Positions 1 through 11,244 of a stretch of 64,000 bases of DNA are shown in pieces. The stretch lies in assembly GCA_029449245.1 (NCBI GenBank), contig JANATF010000015.1, positions 620,001 to 684,000 on the forward strand, given 5' to 3'. How positions within the stretch are numbered: position 1 is the stretch's first letter; each line of letters opens with the position of its first letter. The notes below the pieces were generated by a model that did no database searches, was not told the origin of the DNA, and was given only the letters and a program-made list of their open reading frames with translations. The translations under genes and the position numbers were made by a program. Origin of the DNA: Mortierella alpina (taxonomy: Eukaryota > Mortierellomycota > Mortierellomycetes > Mortierellales > Mortierellaceae).

Positions 1-1784
1 ATGGGAATTGTGTAAAACACACGGCCCACCCGGGAGTGGACCAAGGCCATCGAACACATCACGCAGGGCTCGTGCGTCAAGTAGACATCGTACCCAGTGC
101 AAAGATATGCCTTCTTGCCTGTTGCCCTCGACATCCCACCGGTCTCGGCTTCGTCGTGGTGATCCGCATCGTCCGATTGTTGTGTAGTTGTCCCCGTAGT
201 CCCGGGTGCCAGGGAAGTTTCCTCCGCCTTGTTGCTTTTAGAAACAGTGCGAGAACCAGATGCTGTGTCGCTCGATAAACCCAATTCTTCGCTGTTGGGA
301 TGATCTTTCCGCTTCTCACCACAGTTGGGTGAGCTATCCGTCGACGAGGATTTTGCCTCTAGGGATAAGGACTCTGCTGTGGCGCTCGCTCCTTGTTCCG
401 TCGATTGCAGTAAATCGTGAAAATGTTGGTGATGGTGCTGAGGTCCATGACTTCTACAACCGTCTCTTTCCCGTTTTGCAACGGCTTCAACGCAGTTCAA
501 GACTGCATGGTTCAGAATGTGCTTGGTGCTGTTGCGGGTATCGTATGCATGCGCACGAATCTCCTGAGTCGATGGATCTACAATCACAGCTACACTTGGG
601 ATCTACTCAAATGGAGAATATAGATAGAATACTCATACTCGCCATCAGTTGATATCCATTTCAGTGAGAGTCGACGCGTGAGAAAGAAAAAAAAACGACC
701 TCAGCATTTTCGTACCTCTCCTTTTGATGCTGCCTCAATGGCCAGTCTCCAGGTTGAATGCATATGCCCTAAGATGGACTCGAGCTCGCTCTCGGATATC
801 TCTGGGTGTCTGATAATGGGCGGAGGTTTTTTTTGGAACAGTTTCAATAATGCATGTCTTATGGATCATCGCCAAAAAATAAAAAAAATAGATTCCCATC
901 TACCCCACATGCATGCATTGTACCTATTGGTGTCCTCGCGAAAAGTCGTGGGCCATGCCTGCTTCCAGATCTCAAACTGATGTCGCGTCAGTGGTGGATA
1001 CACAGGAACGCCATGGATCCTCGGCGTAACGACCTCTTTCAATCCAGCAGTCTCCAGCAGTTGCATCAGGTCCTGTAATGAAAATGCTGATTCCTGACAG
1101 AGAACAATCTCCAGCTGTGTAGCTGCCGTTGACAAAAAAAAAAAAAGACACATCACACAAACGCGTTAATAAGATCGAGCAACGACAAACTTGGGGGAGA
1201 GGAAAATAAAGCCATAGTTGCGGCATCATTACCACCATCTTGGCCAGTCGTTTTGCGGATCTGCTTGATATGCTCCAGCCCCTTGGTAGGAGGCAGTTGA
1301 CTACGGATGAATCTGTGCAGAGAGTGAGGAAAAGACGCGTAGGGGAGGTCAACAAAAGGCGAATATGAAGTTTACACTGGTGACACGTTACCCTATCGTG
1401 ATTACACGCTCCAAATCAGATTAGGGTGATATGGCAGATCGTGAGAAACTAGGGTGCGCAAGTGGCAGGGACTTACTTGAGGACCTGGTTGGTTTGTTTG
1501 GGTTCAATCGTCGAGATGTAGACGTTCTCTAAATAGGACATTAAAGATAAAGATGATAAGCGTCATTGCAAGTGAGAAACGCGAGAATAGACAATAGAAA
1601 AATAGGGTACTTGTGGTTTAGAGTTGTGGGCAGAAGGAAGTATGATGCATCACTGCTGGGAGTGTGAGCGGGGCGCATGCATGCCTAGCCATTGTTTCCA
1701 TTGGCTCGGAGGAGAGAGAGAGAGAGAGATTATACCTGTCTCGAGAGGTCTAACTTCTGCGTCGGGAAGGACCTGGTTGATCAT
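1..1784 (-). CDS. TAD3: tRNA adenosine-34 deaminase non-catalytic subunit Tad3/ADAT3 (3' end outside window)
   Basis: Partner of Tad2 in the heterodimer that converts A34 to inosine in tRNA anticodons. Exons on the minus strand: 1784-1736, 1528-1477, 1312-1159, 1114-924, 857-716 and 602 to the window edge; all five introns are GT-AG and phases agree, giving at least 396 residues. The cytidine-deaminase-like domain is in the last exon. It has His-Ala-Val at about 228-230, where the catalytic subunit has His-Ala-Glu, and Pro-Cys-Val-Met-Cys at 375-379 followed by a [14 protein letters not shown]-type segment. HAV instead of HAE is the ADAT3 hallmark, so the subunit is probably catalytically dead. 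About 115 low-complexity Ser/Thr/Glu residues separate the two zinc motifs. The start is the only ATG opening the first exon. Transcribed divergently from the GALT gene. The C-terminus is missing because the window begins inside the gene. Confidence 0.88.
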
Positions 1785-1866
1785 GGTGAAGAGAATGGAG
1801 GAACCGCGGCTCTTTGCTGTCGTCTTTAGTTTCCAGCGTTGTTGCTCTTCTCCCCCTCTTGTAATT

Positions 1867-1917
1867 GTGAGTGAGTGAGTGAGTGTGTGTGTGTATGTAT
1901 GTGTATGTGTATGTGTG
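1867..1917. repeat. GTGA/GT/GTAT microsatellite
   Basis: Interrupted simple repeat: GTGA units, then GT units, then GTAT/GTGTAT units. It lies upstream of the TAD3 start in the divergent promoter. No coding potential is supported. Confidence 0.8.
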
Positions 1918-2287
1918 CGGTTGCCGTGATCCGATTGCCCTTGACGAAGGGTTTGGAATGGACGATTTTGGAAGCAGGCTTCTGTGCAGTGGCAAGGTCA
2001 CCGGCCTGTGTCCCCAGGGCGCATTTTCCGTTTGTTTTGTTTGTGCAGTCCGCCTCTCAGCCTGCCGCCTGCATGAAAACCCATTGGACCGGGCGGCTAA
2101 AAGATTATTGACTGACGTTCCCCCACACACACTTTTTTTTTCTCTGTCCGCTGAACCTTCTCGGTGATAACAACGATAGTGCTTCAGACCAGCACAGACG
2201 TCAATTCAACGAGGCAAAGCGACAAGGAGACACAGAACGAACATTCGATCGGACACAGACACTCTCTTCCTTGTTCTTCTTGCTCAA

Positions 2288-2294
2288 TATAAAA
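2288..2294 (+). promoter_or_regulatory. TATA box of the GAL7-like gene
   Basis: TATAAAA at the expected place upstream of the 2363 ATG, in a region without other coding signal. TATA-containing promoters are often those of regulated genes, which suits a galactose-pathway enzyme. The assignment rests on sequence and position only. Confidence 0.5.
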
Positions 2295-2362
2295 GAACAT
2301 TGCAGCATTCTTCACATCTCACCCTTCACACTCCTCATCTCACACCTCGACTCATCTGCACC

Positions 2363-3957
2363 ATGGCACAGGCCGCATTCGACTTCAACAACCACTCGCA
2401 CAAGCGGTTCAATCCCTTGACCCATTCCTGGGTCCTCTGCTCACCGCACCGCACCCAACGGCCATGGCAGGGCAAACGAGAGGATGGAGATGAGCTCGAC
2501 AAGCGGCCCTCGTACGACCCTTCGTGCTACCTCTGTCCTCGCAACACCCGTGCCAACGGCGGCATGCTTAATCCAGACTATCATGACACCTTTGTCTTCC
2601 AAAACGACTTTCCCGCCGTCCAGCAGGATCAGCCCAGTTTGGTTCCCTCCAAAGGTAACAAGATAGGCTATCACACTGTCGCCCTCTTGTCAGTAGATCA
2701 TCGGCGAGAGTACGGGACACTAGATACAATCCCCCAATACATTGTCTTTGGAGAATAGAAACACTCGTCAGGACTGACTCCTTTTTATTCTTATTCGAAA
2801 AACTCTAGACTCCAACCCACTCCTTCAGGTCGAGTCCGTCCGAGGAGAATGCCATGTCATTTGTTTCTCGCCCGAGCACGACAAGACTCTTGCTGACATG
2901 ACGGAGCTCGAGATTCGACCCGTTATTGACGCCTGGATCGATACCTACGACTCGTTAAAGCAAAAGCCGCACATCAACCACGTCCAGATCTTTGAAAACA
3001 AGGGCGCCGCCATGGGCTGCTCGAACCCACACCCTCATGGACAGGTCTGGTCGACCGAGGACATTCCTCAGGAACCCGCTCAAGAACTTGTCAATATGGC
3101 ACGCTATCGAAAGCAGCACAGCAGTTGCATGTTGTGTGATTACGTCAAGACCGAACTTGAGACCGATCTCAAGGCCAAGGCTGAAACGGCCAATGTCCCT
3201 GCGAATGCCAATGCCACTGCCACTGCCACTGCAGCAGCAATAGCAGCATCGGTCATAGACACAGGCTCCGTATCTGAACCATCATCACCATCATCAACAT
3301 CATCATCATCAGGATATCTGAATGAGCCCTTGGAACCCACCTCCACACCAACAACTGCAACATCAACACCTGCAGAACCACAGGTGAATGGCATCAAGCC
3401 AAGAACAACACCCGACGGATCCAGGGTCGTCTGTGAGAACCAATCGTTCGTGTGCGTGGTCCCCTTCTGGGCCACCTGGCCCTTCGAAACCATGGTCCTC
3501 CCCAAACACCATCTCGCCCGACTTTCGGACATGGACTCGACTCAAAAGGATGATCTTGCCAATATCTTGCGGAGGATCACATGCCGTTACGACAATCTCT
3601 TCCGATGCTCGTTTCCGTACTCGATGGGCATCCACCAAGCCCCCACCAACGGAGATAAAGACCAGGAAGAGTTGTCGCACTTGCACTTGCATTTTTACCC
3701 ACCATTGCTCAGAAGCGCTACCGTGAGAAAGTTCCTTGTTGGGTAAGAGAGAACAACACAGCATTTCCAATGGGTTACCCATGTGCATACCCCTCTCACC
3801 ATAATTATTATAGTTTTCACCCTGCTGATCAAGGTTTTTTTTTCTCATGTTTTTTTTTAGATTTGAGCTGCTTGGTCAAGCTCAACGCGACCTTACGCCT
3901 GAACAGGCCGCCACAAGGCTGGCAGAGTGCTCCGAGGTCCACTACAGGTCCGCATAA
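2363..3957 (+). CDS. GAL7: galactose-1-phosphate uridylyltransferase (Leloir pathway)
   Basis: Transfers UMP from UDP-glucose to galactose-1-phosphate, a cytosolic Leloir-pathway step. Exons 2363-2654, 2809-3742, 3861-3957; 440 residues. The N-terminus has a Cys-x-x-Cys zinc pair (CYLC). The active-site His-Pro-His is at about 172-174, within SNPHPHGQVW. The C-terminal domain contains WPFETMVLPKHH and ends with the usual QRDLTPEQAA region. The start at 2363 precedes conserved sequence (HKRFNPLTHSWVLCSPHRTQ); an earlier in-frame ATG at 2300 would add only low-complexity residues. The first intron uses the acceptor before 2809, which restores DSNPLLQVESVRGEC. Unusual: about 80 Ala/Thr/Ser/Pro-rich residues (about 211-300) are inserted between the LCDYV region and the second half, making it longer than the roughly 350-370 residues common in the family. 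Confidence 0.95.
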
Positions 3958-4258
3958 AAAGGCAGCGCGCAAAGCATTGGAATTGCGCATGATGTGCCTA
4001 GTTTATAAATGTGCGCGAGATTTTATAGACATCTTTCGTTTTTTTCCCCCTTTTGTATAACAAGCAAAGTAAAGACGCGATTCAGAACGAGGTGACTGAA
4101 AGGAAAAGAAAAAAGAAAAAAAGAGGGTTGTCTAGGACAAAGACTTGGGAGATGATTGTTGAAGGGAACAGGAAAAAAAAAAAAAAAAAAAAAAAAAAAC
4201 TCCCTATCCCCACGCCCTCTCGTTTGGGATCTCGCCTTTCCTGCCTCTCCTTGCCTTC
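3958..4258. other. convergent 3' flanks of GAL7-like and LARP4-like genes
   Basis: Gap between two stop codons of converging genes. It contains short T-rich and A-rich stretches suited to 3' untranslated regions and the A27 homopolymer at 4173-4199. I see no gene here. Confidence 0.6.
4173..4199. repeat. A27 homopolymer
   Basis: Uninterrupted run of 27 adenines in the gap between convergent genes. It may be a genuine A-tract or the trace of a retroposed poly(A) end. No target-site duplication was evident by eye. Confidence 0.85.
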
Positions 4259-7200
4259 TTATTCAGAGGTCCCTGTGCCAACATACGCATGGCGTACAAC
4301 ATCGTCCTCGAGGCCAGTCTCGTGCTGGGATTGTTGCTGCAGAGTTTTCAAGGCCGACGCATAGCTGAACGCTCCACGGGATTTGCTTGTCACTCCAGAG
4401 GCCAGACTGAGTGCGTTATTTCCTGTTAAAGTTCCTTCGTCAAGGCTGCAGTCGGTTGTGCTTTGCGCCATGCCGCCTATGGGAACGCGACGTTGCTCAG
4501 ACGACCCAACATTGGATTGTATCACAGTGGTCGCCACAGCGTTTGCAGCATGCTGGAGCTGGGTCTTGTTGGGCTTATTATCCAAGGATACGGGAGACAG
4601 GTGATGACCGCTTGAGTGACTATAGATACTACACCAATGTGTTAGATGCCACACGCTGATCGTCTCATACTCTTGCCTTCCATTTTCAAAAATGCCTCTG
4701 AGTTACCTCTCCTTCATCGGCTGGCTGTCGTCGTTAACCCCACTGCAAGCACTTCCATTGATAGCGTCTACACTGACATTTGTGTTACTGGCATTGCTGT
4801 TGGTGGTTCGCGTCCACTTTGTGTTGGATAAAGTGTTGTTCGCCTGTATTACCGGATCTAAATGTATATGAATTTGCAAAAGAATATTAGTCAGCACTCT
4901 TCTGATCACAGCATCGATGTTGCAAAGAAAAGTGAGTCGAATGACGCACCACCAGCCGAACCGCTTTGGAGGACGCTAGTATAAGACGGCAGTGGGGGGA
5001 AACTATCACTTTCGAGATTCGGAGAGCGCTGGGTAGGCTTGACTATCGATGCGAGAGAGGTTAACCGACAGTCGCGAATTAGTCAATGATGGAGGTGGTC
5101 CAACAGCGCAATAGAAAATCGGGCATTTCTAATGTTTATAAACACACCTGCTTGCGTAGCACTTCCTTTGCGTTTGTTCCGAGCAACTCCAGGTTGGTCG
5201 ATCATCGAAACACTAGACATTTTGGTCGTTATTTTTCCTATTTGATTGTGATGAAACTCCTTTGGTTCCTTGGCAGGTTCTGTCGGCCTGAGTTCCGGAG
5301 CGGATGTTGACCCAGAAAGATTTGCGGTAGCTTGATCTCTTGATGAATGTTGAGGGGTTTCCTTTGGCTGGCGATCCGCTTTGTTTCTTTTGGATTTTGA
5401 TTTCTTGCTCTTCCTCTCGGACGAGGTCGACCCTGATATTCGAGATGAAAACGAGTCCGATTTCGCATCGCTTGAGCGATCGAAACGATCATGCTGCATA
5501 CTTGAGGAATTCTGTGCGGTGTACGAACTGCGTGGACGTATGAGGCCATGGCCATGTTCTGGAAACTGGTTCTGTTGCGAGTTGTGTTGTTGATGGTGTG
5601 GATACTGTGGTTGCCGGTAAAGTTTCCCTTCTCGCGTAGGGTCGTATTGTTGTCTTCTTCGCTGTCCATTCTTGTTTGCACCTGGCTCGTTGAATTTTCC
5701 ATGGAATACCTGCAACGGAACCAATGGGTAACTGCTTCGCCGAGGACCCATAACAGAGCTAGCTTTTTGTTGTTGCACTTCTGGTGGACAAATTGAATCT
5801 GCAAACATGGACTGCAAGTTGTCCGTCAGTGGACGAGCTTCCGGAGATAGCGTGCCATATCCACCAACTGCTGTCCATGAATGAGGACCATTGTAGTCTA
5901 GATATGTCGCAATCAAAAGATATAGTTAATGCCAGGAATATATTTTTCCTTGTTCGAGCCGATCCCGCTTTCCTGAGAGTGAATCTTACAATAGCCATCA
6001 CTGGCAGCAGAAAAAGTAGGTGGACCCATCACAACAGGTTGGAAGTAACCCCCGGCAGAATAAGCGCCTGCAGGGTAAACGCTTGACGAGTAAGCGTGTA
6101 TAACGTCCGGAGCCTTACTCATCTCCTGTCCCCACTCCTGGGTAACGGGGCTCTCATTGGCCGGAAACCGACGGTATGGCATAGGCATGGCCATCGCTGC
6201 TTGGTCGAAAGTAGTACTCGAAGGTGAAGCCGCCCAGCCAGACATAGGTGATGGAGCAGCCAACGACACACTGGTAGCGCTCATTGCTGTCGGTGTCATT
6301 TGGGCCACATTGTACCTTTGATATGAAAACAGAACATGCACTGTTAATATCGTGAAAGGCAGGACACGGCTTGAAAATCGTGAGGCATGCAACTGAATGT
6401 ACATACTCTCCCCCTGTTAGAACAGTGGTTGACTTTATCCGTGCAGCAATGGGTACGCCCTTGATATGTCGCCCTCTTGTGTAGTTGTGCATCGCCAGTG
6501 TATCCGCTGCAGTGTCAAATTCGACAAACCACATGTTGCCGACTATTTCTTTGGTGATAGACTTTGCAGAACAACCTGCTTCAACAAAAACTGCGCCGAT
6601 TTCCTACGCAACATTGACAATGGATGTATGTAAGTCATAGAACAAAAGTAGAAAGGCGCTTGCGCATTCTTCAACATTGAGCATTTACCTCCTCTGTAGT
6701 GTCCTCCGGGAGCTCGCGCAAGATAAGCGTCGTGCGAGGACGATCGACAGTGATGGGCTTTACCATTGTACCAGCCTCATCTACAGTAACAGCGGGCGAT
6801 CTTCGTAAAGCATCCACCACCTCCTGCAAACTGTCTGTGAGTTCCTTGACCTTCCTGAACTCTGCGAGGATGGTAATCGGTACCCAGTGCTCAGTATTCA
6901 TTTTGGAGACTACACGTGCATAGGGAAATACGGTACTATGTTAGATTTAAACCTTTAAAGTATGTTCAAGCGCGAATGATCGTCATGGTTTCTCTCACCG
7001 GCCTTGCTTTCTTACCAAGATACACATCAGTCGAAAGATTTCTAGGGGAGAGATACCACTCCAATTGTTCACGGAGGCGATCGCGTCGGTGCTCTATGGG
7101 TATCACGGTGACGTGTGTGACAGAACGTGTGTTAACTGCTGCTCGATAATATGCCTTCGAAGCAAGGGCTTTCGATGTAGAGCACCATACCTTGATCACT

Positions 7201-8118
7201 GGGGACACTTGGTCTTCTGTCGAAGTTAGCACTCTCCTCAAATGATGGTCGTACAGCGTTTGTGTGATCCATATCCATAGGCCCTTGCCTCTCGGGGTTC
7301 ATGACTTGCGGGTGATGATGTGTTGGCAGCATTACCGGCATAGGCATCATCATCCATGGTACAGCGTATATACGTTGATGAGGGAGGACAATATCTGAGG
7401 GTCCAGGAACAGCGCTGCTGGACAGGATTTGTGATAGGTGGGCGGAGGTATCATCCTTCACTTGATCGGATGCTGGTCTTTGGTGCTTTGCATGAGCGTG
7501 TGGAGTGGTTTCAGAGAAGTTGATCTCATGACGCGCTGTAGCCATGTTGATGGACTGGTTGCCTACTCGTGCGCCTTCATACCCCAAGTTGCGCTGGGTT
7601 GTAGACTCGTAGGACGACGAGCGAGACATCGCATGTTGGGGGCTGTGGGAGTACGTACTGTAGGGGCTGATGTTTGGCGAAGAATGTCTATGACGAGCAC
7701 TTGGACTAGGCTGCATACCATTGGTGTTGTTCGTGTACTTGCGTTGGGTCGTCGGCGAATGTCCCTGGTTGTGGCGATACATCTGCCGAGGCAATCCAGC
7801 GTGGCTGCCTTGAGAGCCGTAGTCTTGATGGTTGTAGCCCGCATTCATTGGAGTAGGATAATTGGGTCGGCCCTGGTTATTGCGACTGCTATTGCCGCCT
7901 CTGTGGCTGATATGGCTCCGGTTGTCCACATGTGGATACTGAGTCGGGTGTTGATTTGGGTCATTGTAGCCTTGATGCCGGTTTCCTTTGAGAGCAGGGC
8001 CTGCTTTGTGAGATGGTCTTTCTTGAGGGTGTCGAGATTGGGGTGATGATCCCAATCCACCTGTGGCCATACTAAGGGTTTCCGAGGACGTGAGCGCCAG
8101 GGTCAAGTCTTCGGTCAT
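4259..8118 (-). CDS. La-related protein, LARP4 type (La motif plus RRM)
   Basis: Probable cytoplasmic mRNA-binding factor; LARP4 proteins bind poly(A)/PABP and stabilise mRNA. Exons on minus: 8118-7191, 7093-7016, 6909-6689, 6603-6407, 6315-5990, 5897-5148, 5042-4950, 4857-4707, 4619-4259; all GT-AG, phases agree, 1034 residues. The long N-terminus is Gln/His/Ser/Asn-rich and disordered. A La motif follows (about 313-385), with the signature EQLEWYLSPRNLSTDVYL and a WVPI-type helix. The RRM is next (about 394-475), ending GVPIAARIKS as in LARP4. The C-terminal half is basic and low complexity, with FPPLPSYTSVL and SYASALK near the end. The start is uncertain. The frame stays open to 8304 but has no ATG before 8118, so an upstream exon may add residues such as those at 8119-8280. 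Confidence 0.8.
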
Positions 8119-9391
8119 GTCGCGTAGCAGGAAGCAGGCGTGGAATGAAAAGCTGTCAAATTCGCACCCGATAGAGGGTTGCTGAGATGAAAGGATGTCG
8201 CGCGCTGACGTTGCTTGCGGCACAGGGTTGTCTTCTTGGCAATACGCGACGGTCAGTGTGTTTATGCCGATGCTATCCACAGTGGGCACATGTATTGAAG
8301 GTTAGTCGATGCGATGACTGCATCGTTTAGTACTCCGAACCGAAGTACTGCCTGTGCTTCAAACCTTGACGCGCTCCACGACGCACTTTGATCAATCAAT
8401 TGTGGAGCGTGCTTTTTTAGCTTTGCACAATCGCTAATTGCAAATGGGGTGGATGTCAATGGGGCGTCGGTGGACGAGACTGGAAGGAGGAGCCACAGGT
8501 GTGGGAGTCTGCAGCTGTATGAGGCAAAAAGGACAAGGAAGGGGAGGTCAAGAGACAGACAGGGAAGAGGAGAAGGAAAGTAAGGAGCCATATCGAGAGC
8601 ATATTTCGTGCAAACACGGTGATTTCAATACGGACCAGCGATGTAGCAATATCGATGCACAGGGGGGGGACCTACCCTTGTTTTCGGCTTTGCAGTTGTT
8701 TGTTGTCTATCCACGAGACGAGGTCGAGCAGGACTCGGGCCAGAGATGGGAGAGGCGAGGACGAGAAGAACGAGAGAAGGGAATCGGAAGGACGAGGGCA
8801 GAAGTGGGCAGAAGTGGGGAGAAGTAGGCCCTGGTCCCTTCCTGGCCAAGGGTCTGATAAACAGGACGCAAAAAGCACGAGAGGCTGGCACGCCCCTTCA
8901 TGCCTCATCATGCATATCATCTACTGATTGGGGAAATTGGTGGCAAAAAGAGAGGTGGCAACAGGATGAAGGGAGAACACTTGTACGCTGCTCCTCTCTC
9001 ATGACTCTCGGTTATCGCACATGGGGGGGGGGCTCGGATCTCCTTCCTGCTGAGTATCCCACCCATGGTACAGGGGATCGGGAGATGAGCAAAAAGAACC
9101 CACCAGACGTTTTACAATGGCTGGTATTGGAGAGAAACACCATTTTATGGTTGTGTATGGGGCACTATATTATGAGGACGGGAGGGAGGAGGCGAGGGAA
9201 GAGGGGAGGGAAGAGGGGAGGGAAGAGGCGAGGGCAGCGTCGAGAGAGAGGTGCGGTGGACAGTAGCAAAGGTCCTAATGGACAGCTGCTCAGGGAGAGT
9301 ATCAAAAAAGACATCGACGAAGCAGGCTCGAGGACGAGGAGAGAAAAACGCAGTGCATCGCTACAGGGCGCATGTCCAAAACGAGTTTTTT
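8119..9391. other. upstream region of LARP4-like gene and 3' flank of RAB5
   Basis: Purine-rich region without a convincing gene. The part next to 8118 stays in frame with the LARP4-like protein back to a stop near 8302 and may contain 5' coding or leader exons. From about 8520 to 9300 the plus strand is very rich in AGG/GAG repeats. The long plus-strand frame at 8746-9429 is a by-product of this composition. Confidence 0.45.
9178..9236. repeat. imperfect GGGAAGAGG purine repeat
   Basis: Several tandem copies of a GGGAAGAGG-like unit on the plus strand, all purine apart from isolated C residues. Such a tract can form triplex or G-rich structures, but here it is only recorded as a repeat near the 3' end of RAB5. 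Confidence 0.7.
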
Positions 9392-11096
9392 TTAACAGGC
9401 ACATCCTGCTTCCTTTGTGTCGCGGTTGAGGTCGACACCTCTTCCGTTGAGTCCTGTTCCACGAGGGCGCGGGTTGGCCAGCATGTCGAGTGGCATCTTC
9501 TTGGCTATAGTGCGATACAAGGAACATCGTATATGGTTATATGATGTTAATATCTTCTTGTTCTTTCATAATCATCCTACAGCGGAACACTTCATCTCGA
9601 GGTTAGACTAATACCTATACTTGTGAAGAGCTCATTCACATTGGTTGCAGTCTTGGCAGAGGTCTCAAAGAATAAAAGCCCAGCCTCATCTGCGTATGCC
9701 TGCGCCTCCTAAAGTCCCGTACAGGGCAACAACAATTGTTGCACAGATCGGTCAGTCCATGTCCGCCTTGCATATGAATGTTAAAAGAAAGGCATCATGC
9801 TTTTCTCGCTGTGGTATACCTCAGTCTCCACGACTCGCCTTGCGCTCAAATCACTCTTGTTTCCTGCCAATGCAATGACAATGTTTGGGTCCGCTTGACG
9901 CTGAAGCTCCTTGACCCATGCCTTGGCTTTATCGAGTGAAGACTGTTAACAGCATAGCAATGAACGCAAGTTAGCACAAAAAGGCTGGTTTCGAGATCCC
10001 TTGATATCTTTCCTAGCAGAGTCACGAGCGCTTACAACTTGAGTGATATCGTAGACAACAACAGCGCAATTTGCGTTGCGATAATACATTGGTGCCAAGC
10101 TCTAAGAAAGCAAAACAAAAAGGGTCGTCAGCCACGTCGTTCACTGCTGCGCCTTGGCTCCCTAGTTGCACTTGAGGATTGTTTGAAGGGCTTTCGACAG
10201 TTGGCGAGAGGCGAGGGGTGGAAGAGGGAATGATTTTCGGGCCACAAGAAAAGTACACGTAAGGCGGCGTAAGCACCGACAGCAGTATACCACACTCGTA
10301 CCTTGTACCGCTCCTGTCCTGCAGTGTCCCTGGAAGCATGCAACATAGCGAGAGAGACAGAAAGAAAAATAGGGTCAGCTCCCCCGTGCGCTGCAGAGCA
10401 ATCACGCAAAGGCAAAAAGGAAGGCCAAGACACCCATACCAGATCTCAAACTTGACTGTCGTAGCATCATCCAGGCAGATAGTCTGTGTCAGGAAGGCAG
10501 CTAAGGTAATGCATACGAGAAGACAGTAAGTATCCGGGAAGAGGCGGTATGCGGCGAGTAACTGTGACAGCATTAATTCGCCCGTCGACTTTTTTTTCTT
10601 TGCCCATACGACAGAAGAACATACCTCCAATAGTGCTCTCTCTGTAGTCATCAAACTGATCCTTGACAAAGCGAAGAACAAGACTGCAGGACAGAAGCAA
10701 AGGGAAACAAAGCAATATGAAAGCCAAGGTGTTAGGATGACCAGATGGACAGGCGAGTAATCCAAATGCAACATGCCAAGGATGCCAGCTGTAGCGGTCG
10801 CCCAGTCAAGCAGCTTGCCTTGATTTGCCTACGGCCGATTCGCCTTGAAGAATTCGAGGAGAATAAAGGTGTCATATTAGACAATAGCAAGCGACAAAAA
10901 CGGAAAGAGTGGGATGTGCAGGTAGAGGTCCTGAGGCATCCAGACCACTTCCGCACATGGCGCTGGTTGGGGACTAAAAATAGGCAAGGGGACGGAGAGG
11001 ACGCCTACCTAGCAACACGAGTTTGAACTGGAAAAGCTTGCCTGCTGGCTGGGGCTGCTGTGATTGCTGGGTTGCAGTCTGGCGAGAGTTGGACAT
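9392..11096 (-). CDS. RAB5: Rab5-family small GTPase (Ypt5/Vps21 type)
   Basis: Early-endosome GTPase controlling vesicle docking and fusion. Exons on minus: 11096-11009, 10843-10819, 10683-10625, 10500-10440, 10329-10302, 10101-10036, 9942-9820, 9708-9615, 9504-9392; 218 residues. G motifs are visible: GESAVGKS (30-37), the effector region around STIGAAF (54-60), WDTAGQE (78-84), NKSD (137-140) and ETSAK (165-169). The protein ends Cys-Ala-Cys, the doubly prenylated CXC form. The run [11 protein letters not shown] and the segment [20 protein letters not shown] identify the Rab5 subfamily rather than other Rabs. Two exons are tiny (25 and 28 nt). The second intron (10818-10684) starts with GC rather than GT; the resulting reading [11 protein letters not shown] leaves little doubt. 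The start lies 148 bases downstream of the stop of the unknown ORF at 11245-11787. Confidence 0.95.
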
Positions 11097-11244
11097 GGTG
11101 TTGAAGAGTATGCGCAGTCTAGTGAGGGGCGGGAGACGAATGGGTGGTGTGTGCTGTGTGTTGGAGAGGGATGAATGAATGGAAAAGCGAGCCAGACGTG
11201 TCTTTTTCAACAAAAGCTGGGAAAAAAACGTGATCAATTTTTTT

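Larger units (their letters stand above)
1785..2362. promoter_or_regulatory. divergent promoter region between TAD3 and GAL7-like gene
   Basis: Non-coding stretch between the start codons of two oppositely transcribed genes. It holds a GT-rich microsatellite (1867-1917) close to the TAD3 start and a TATAAAA box at 2288-2294, 69 bases before the galactose gene ATG. A pyrimidine- and CA-rich leader (about 2300-2360) follows. The TATA box and its spacing support regulated transcription of the plus-strand gene; no equivalent box was seen for TAD3. Confidence 0.5.

Noticed and set aside
4173-4199. A27 tract as a retroposon end
   Set aside because: No element body or target-site duplication seen next to it.
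8746-9429. Plus-strand 227-codon ORF
   Set aside because: Arg/Gly/Glu low complexity produced by AGG/GAG repeats; overlaps the 3' end of RAB5 on the other strand and has no motif.
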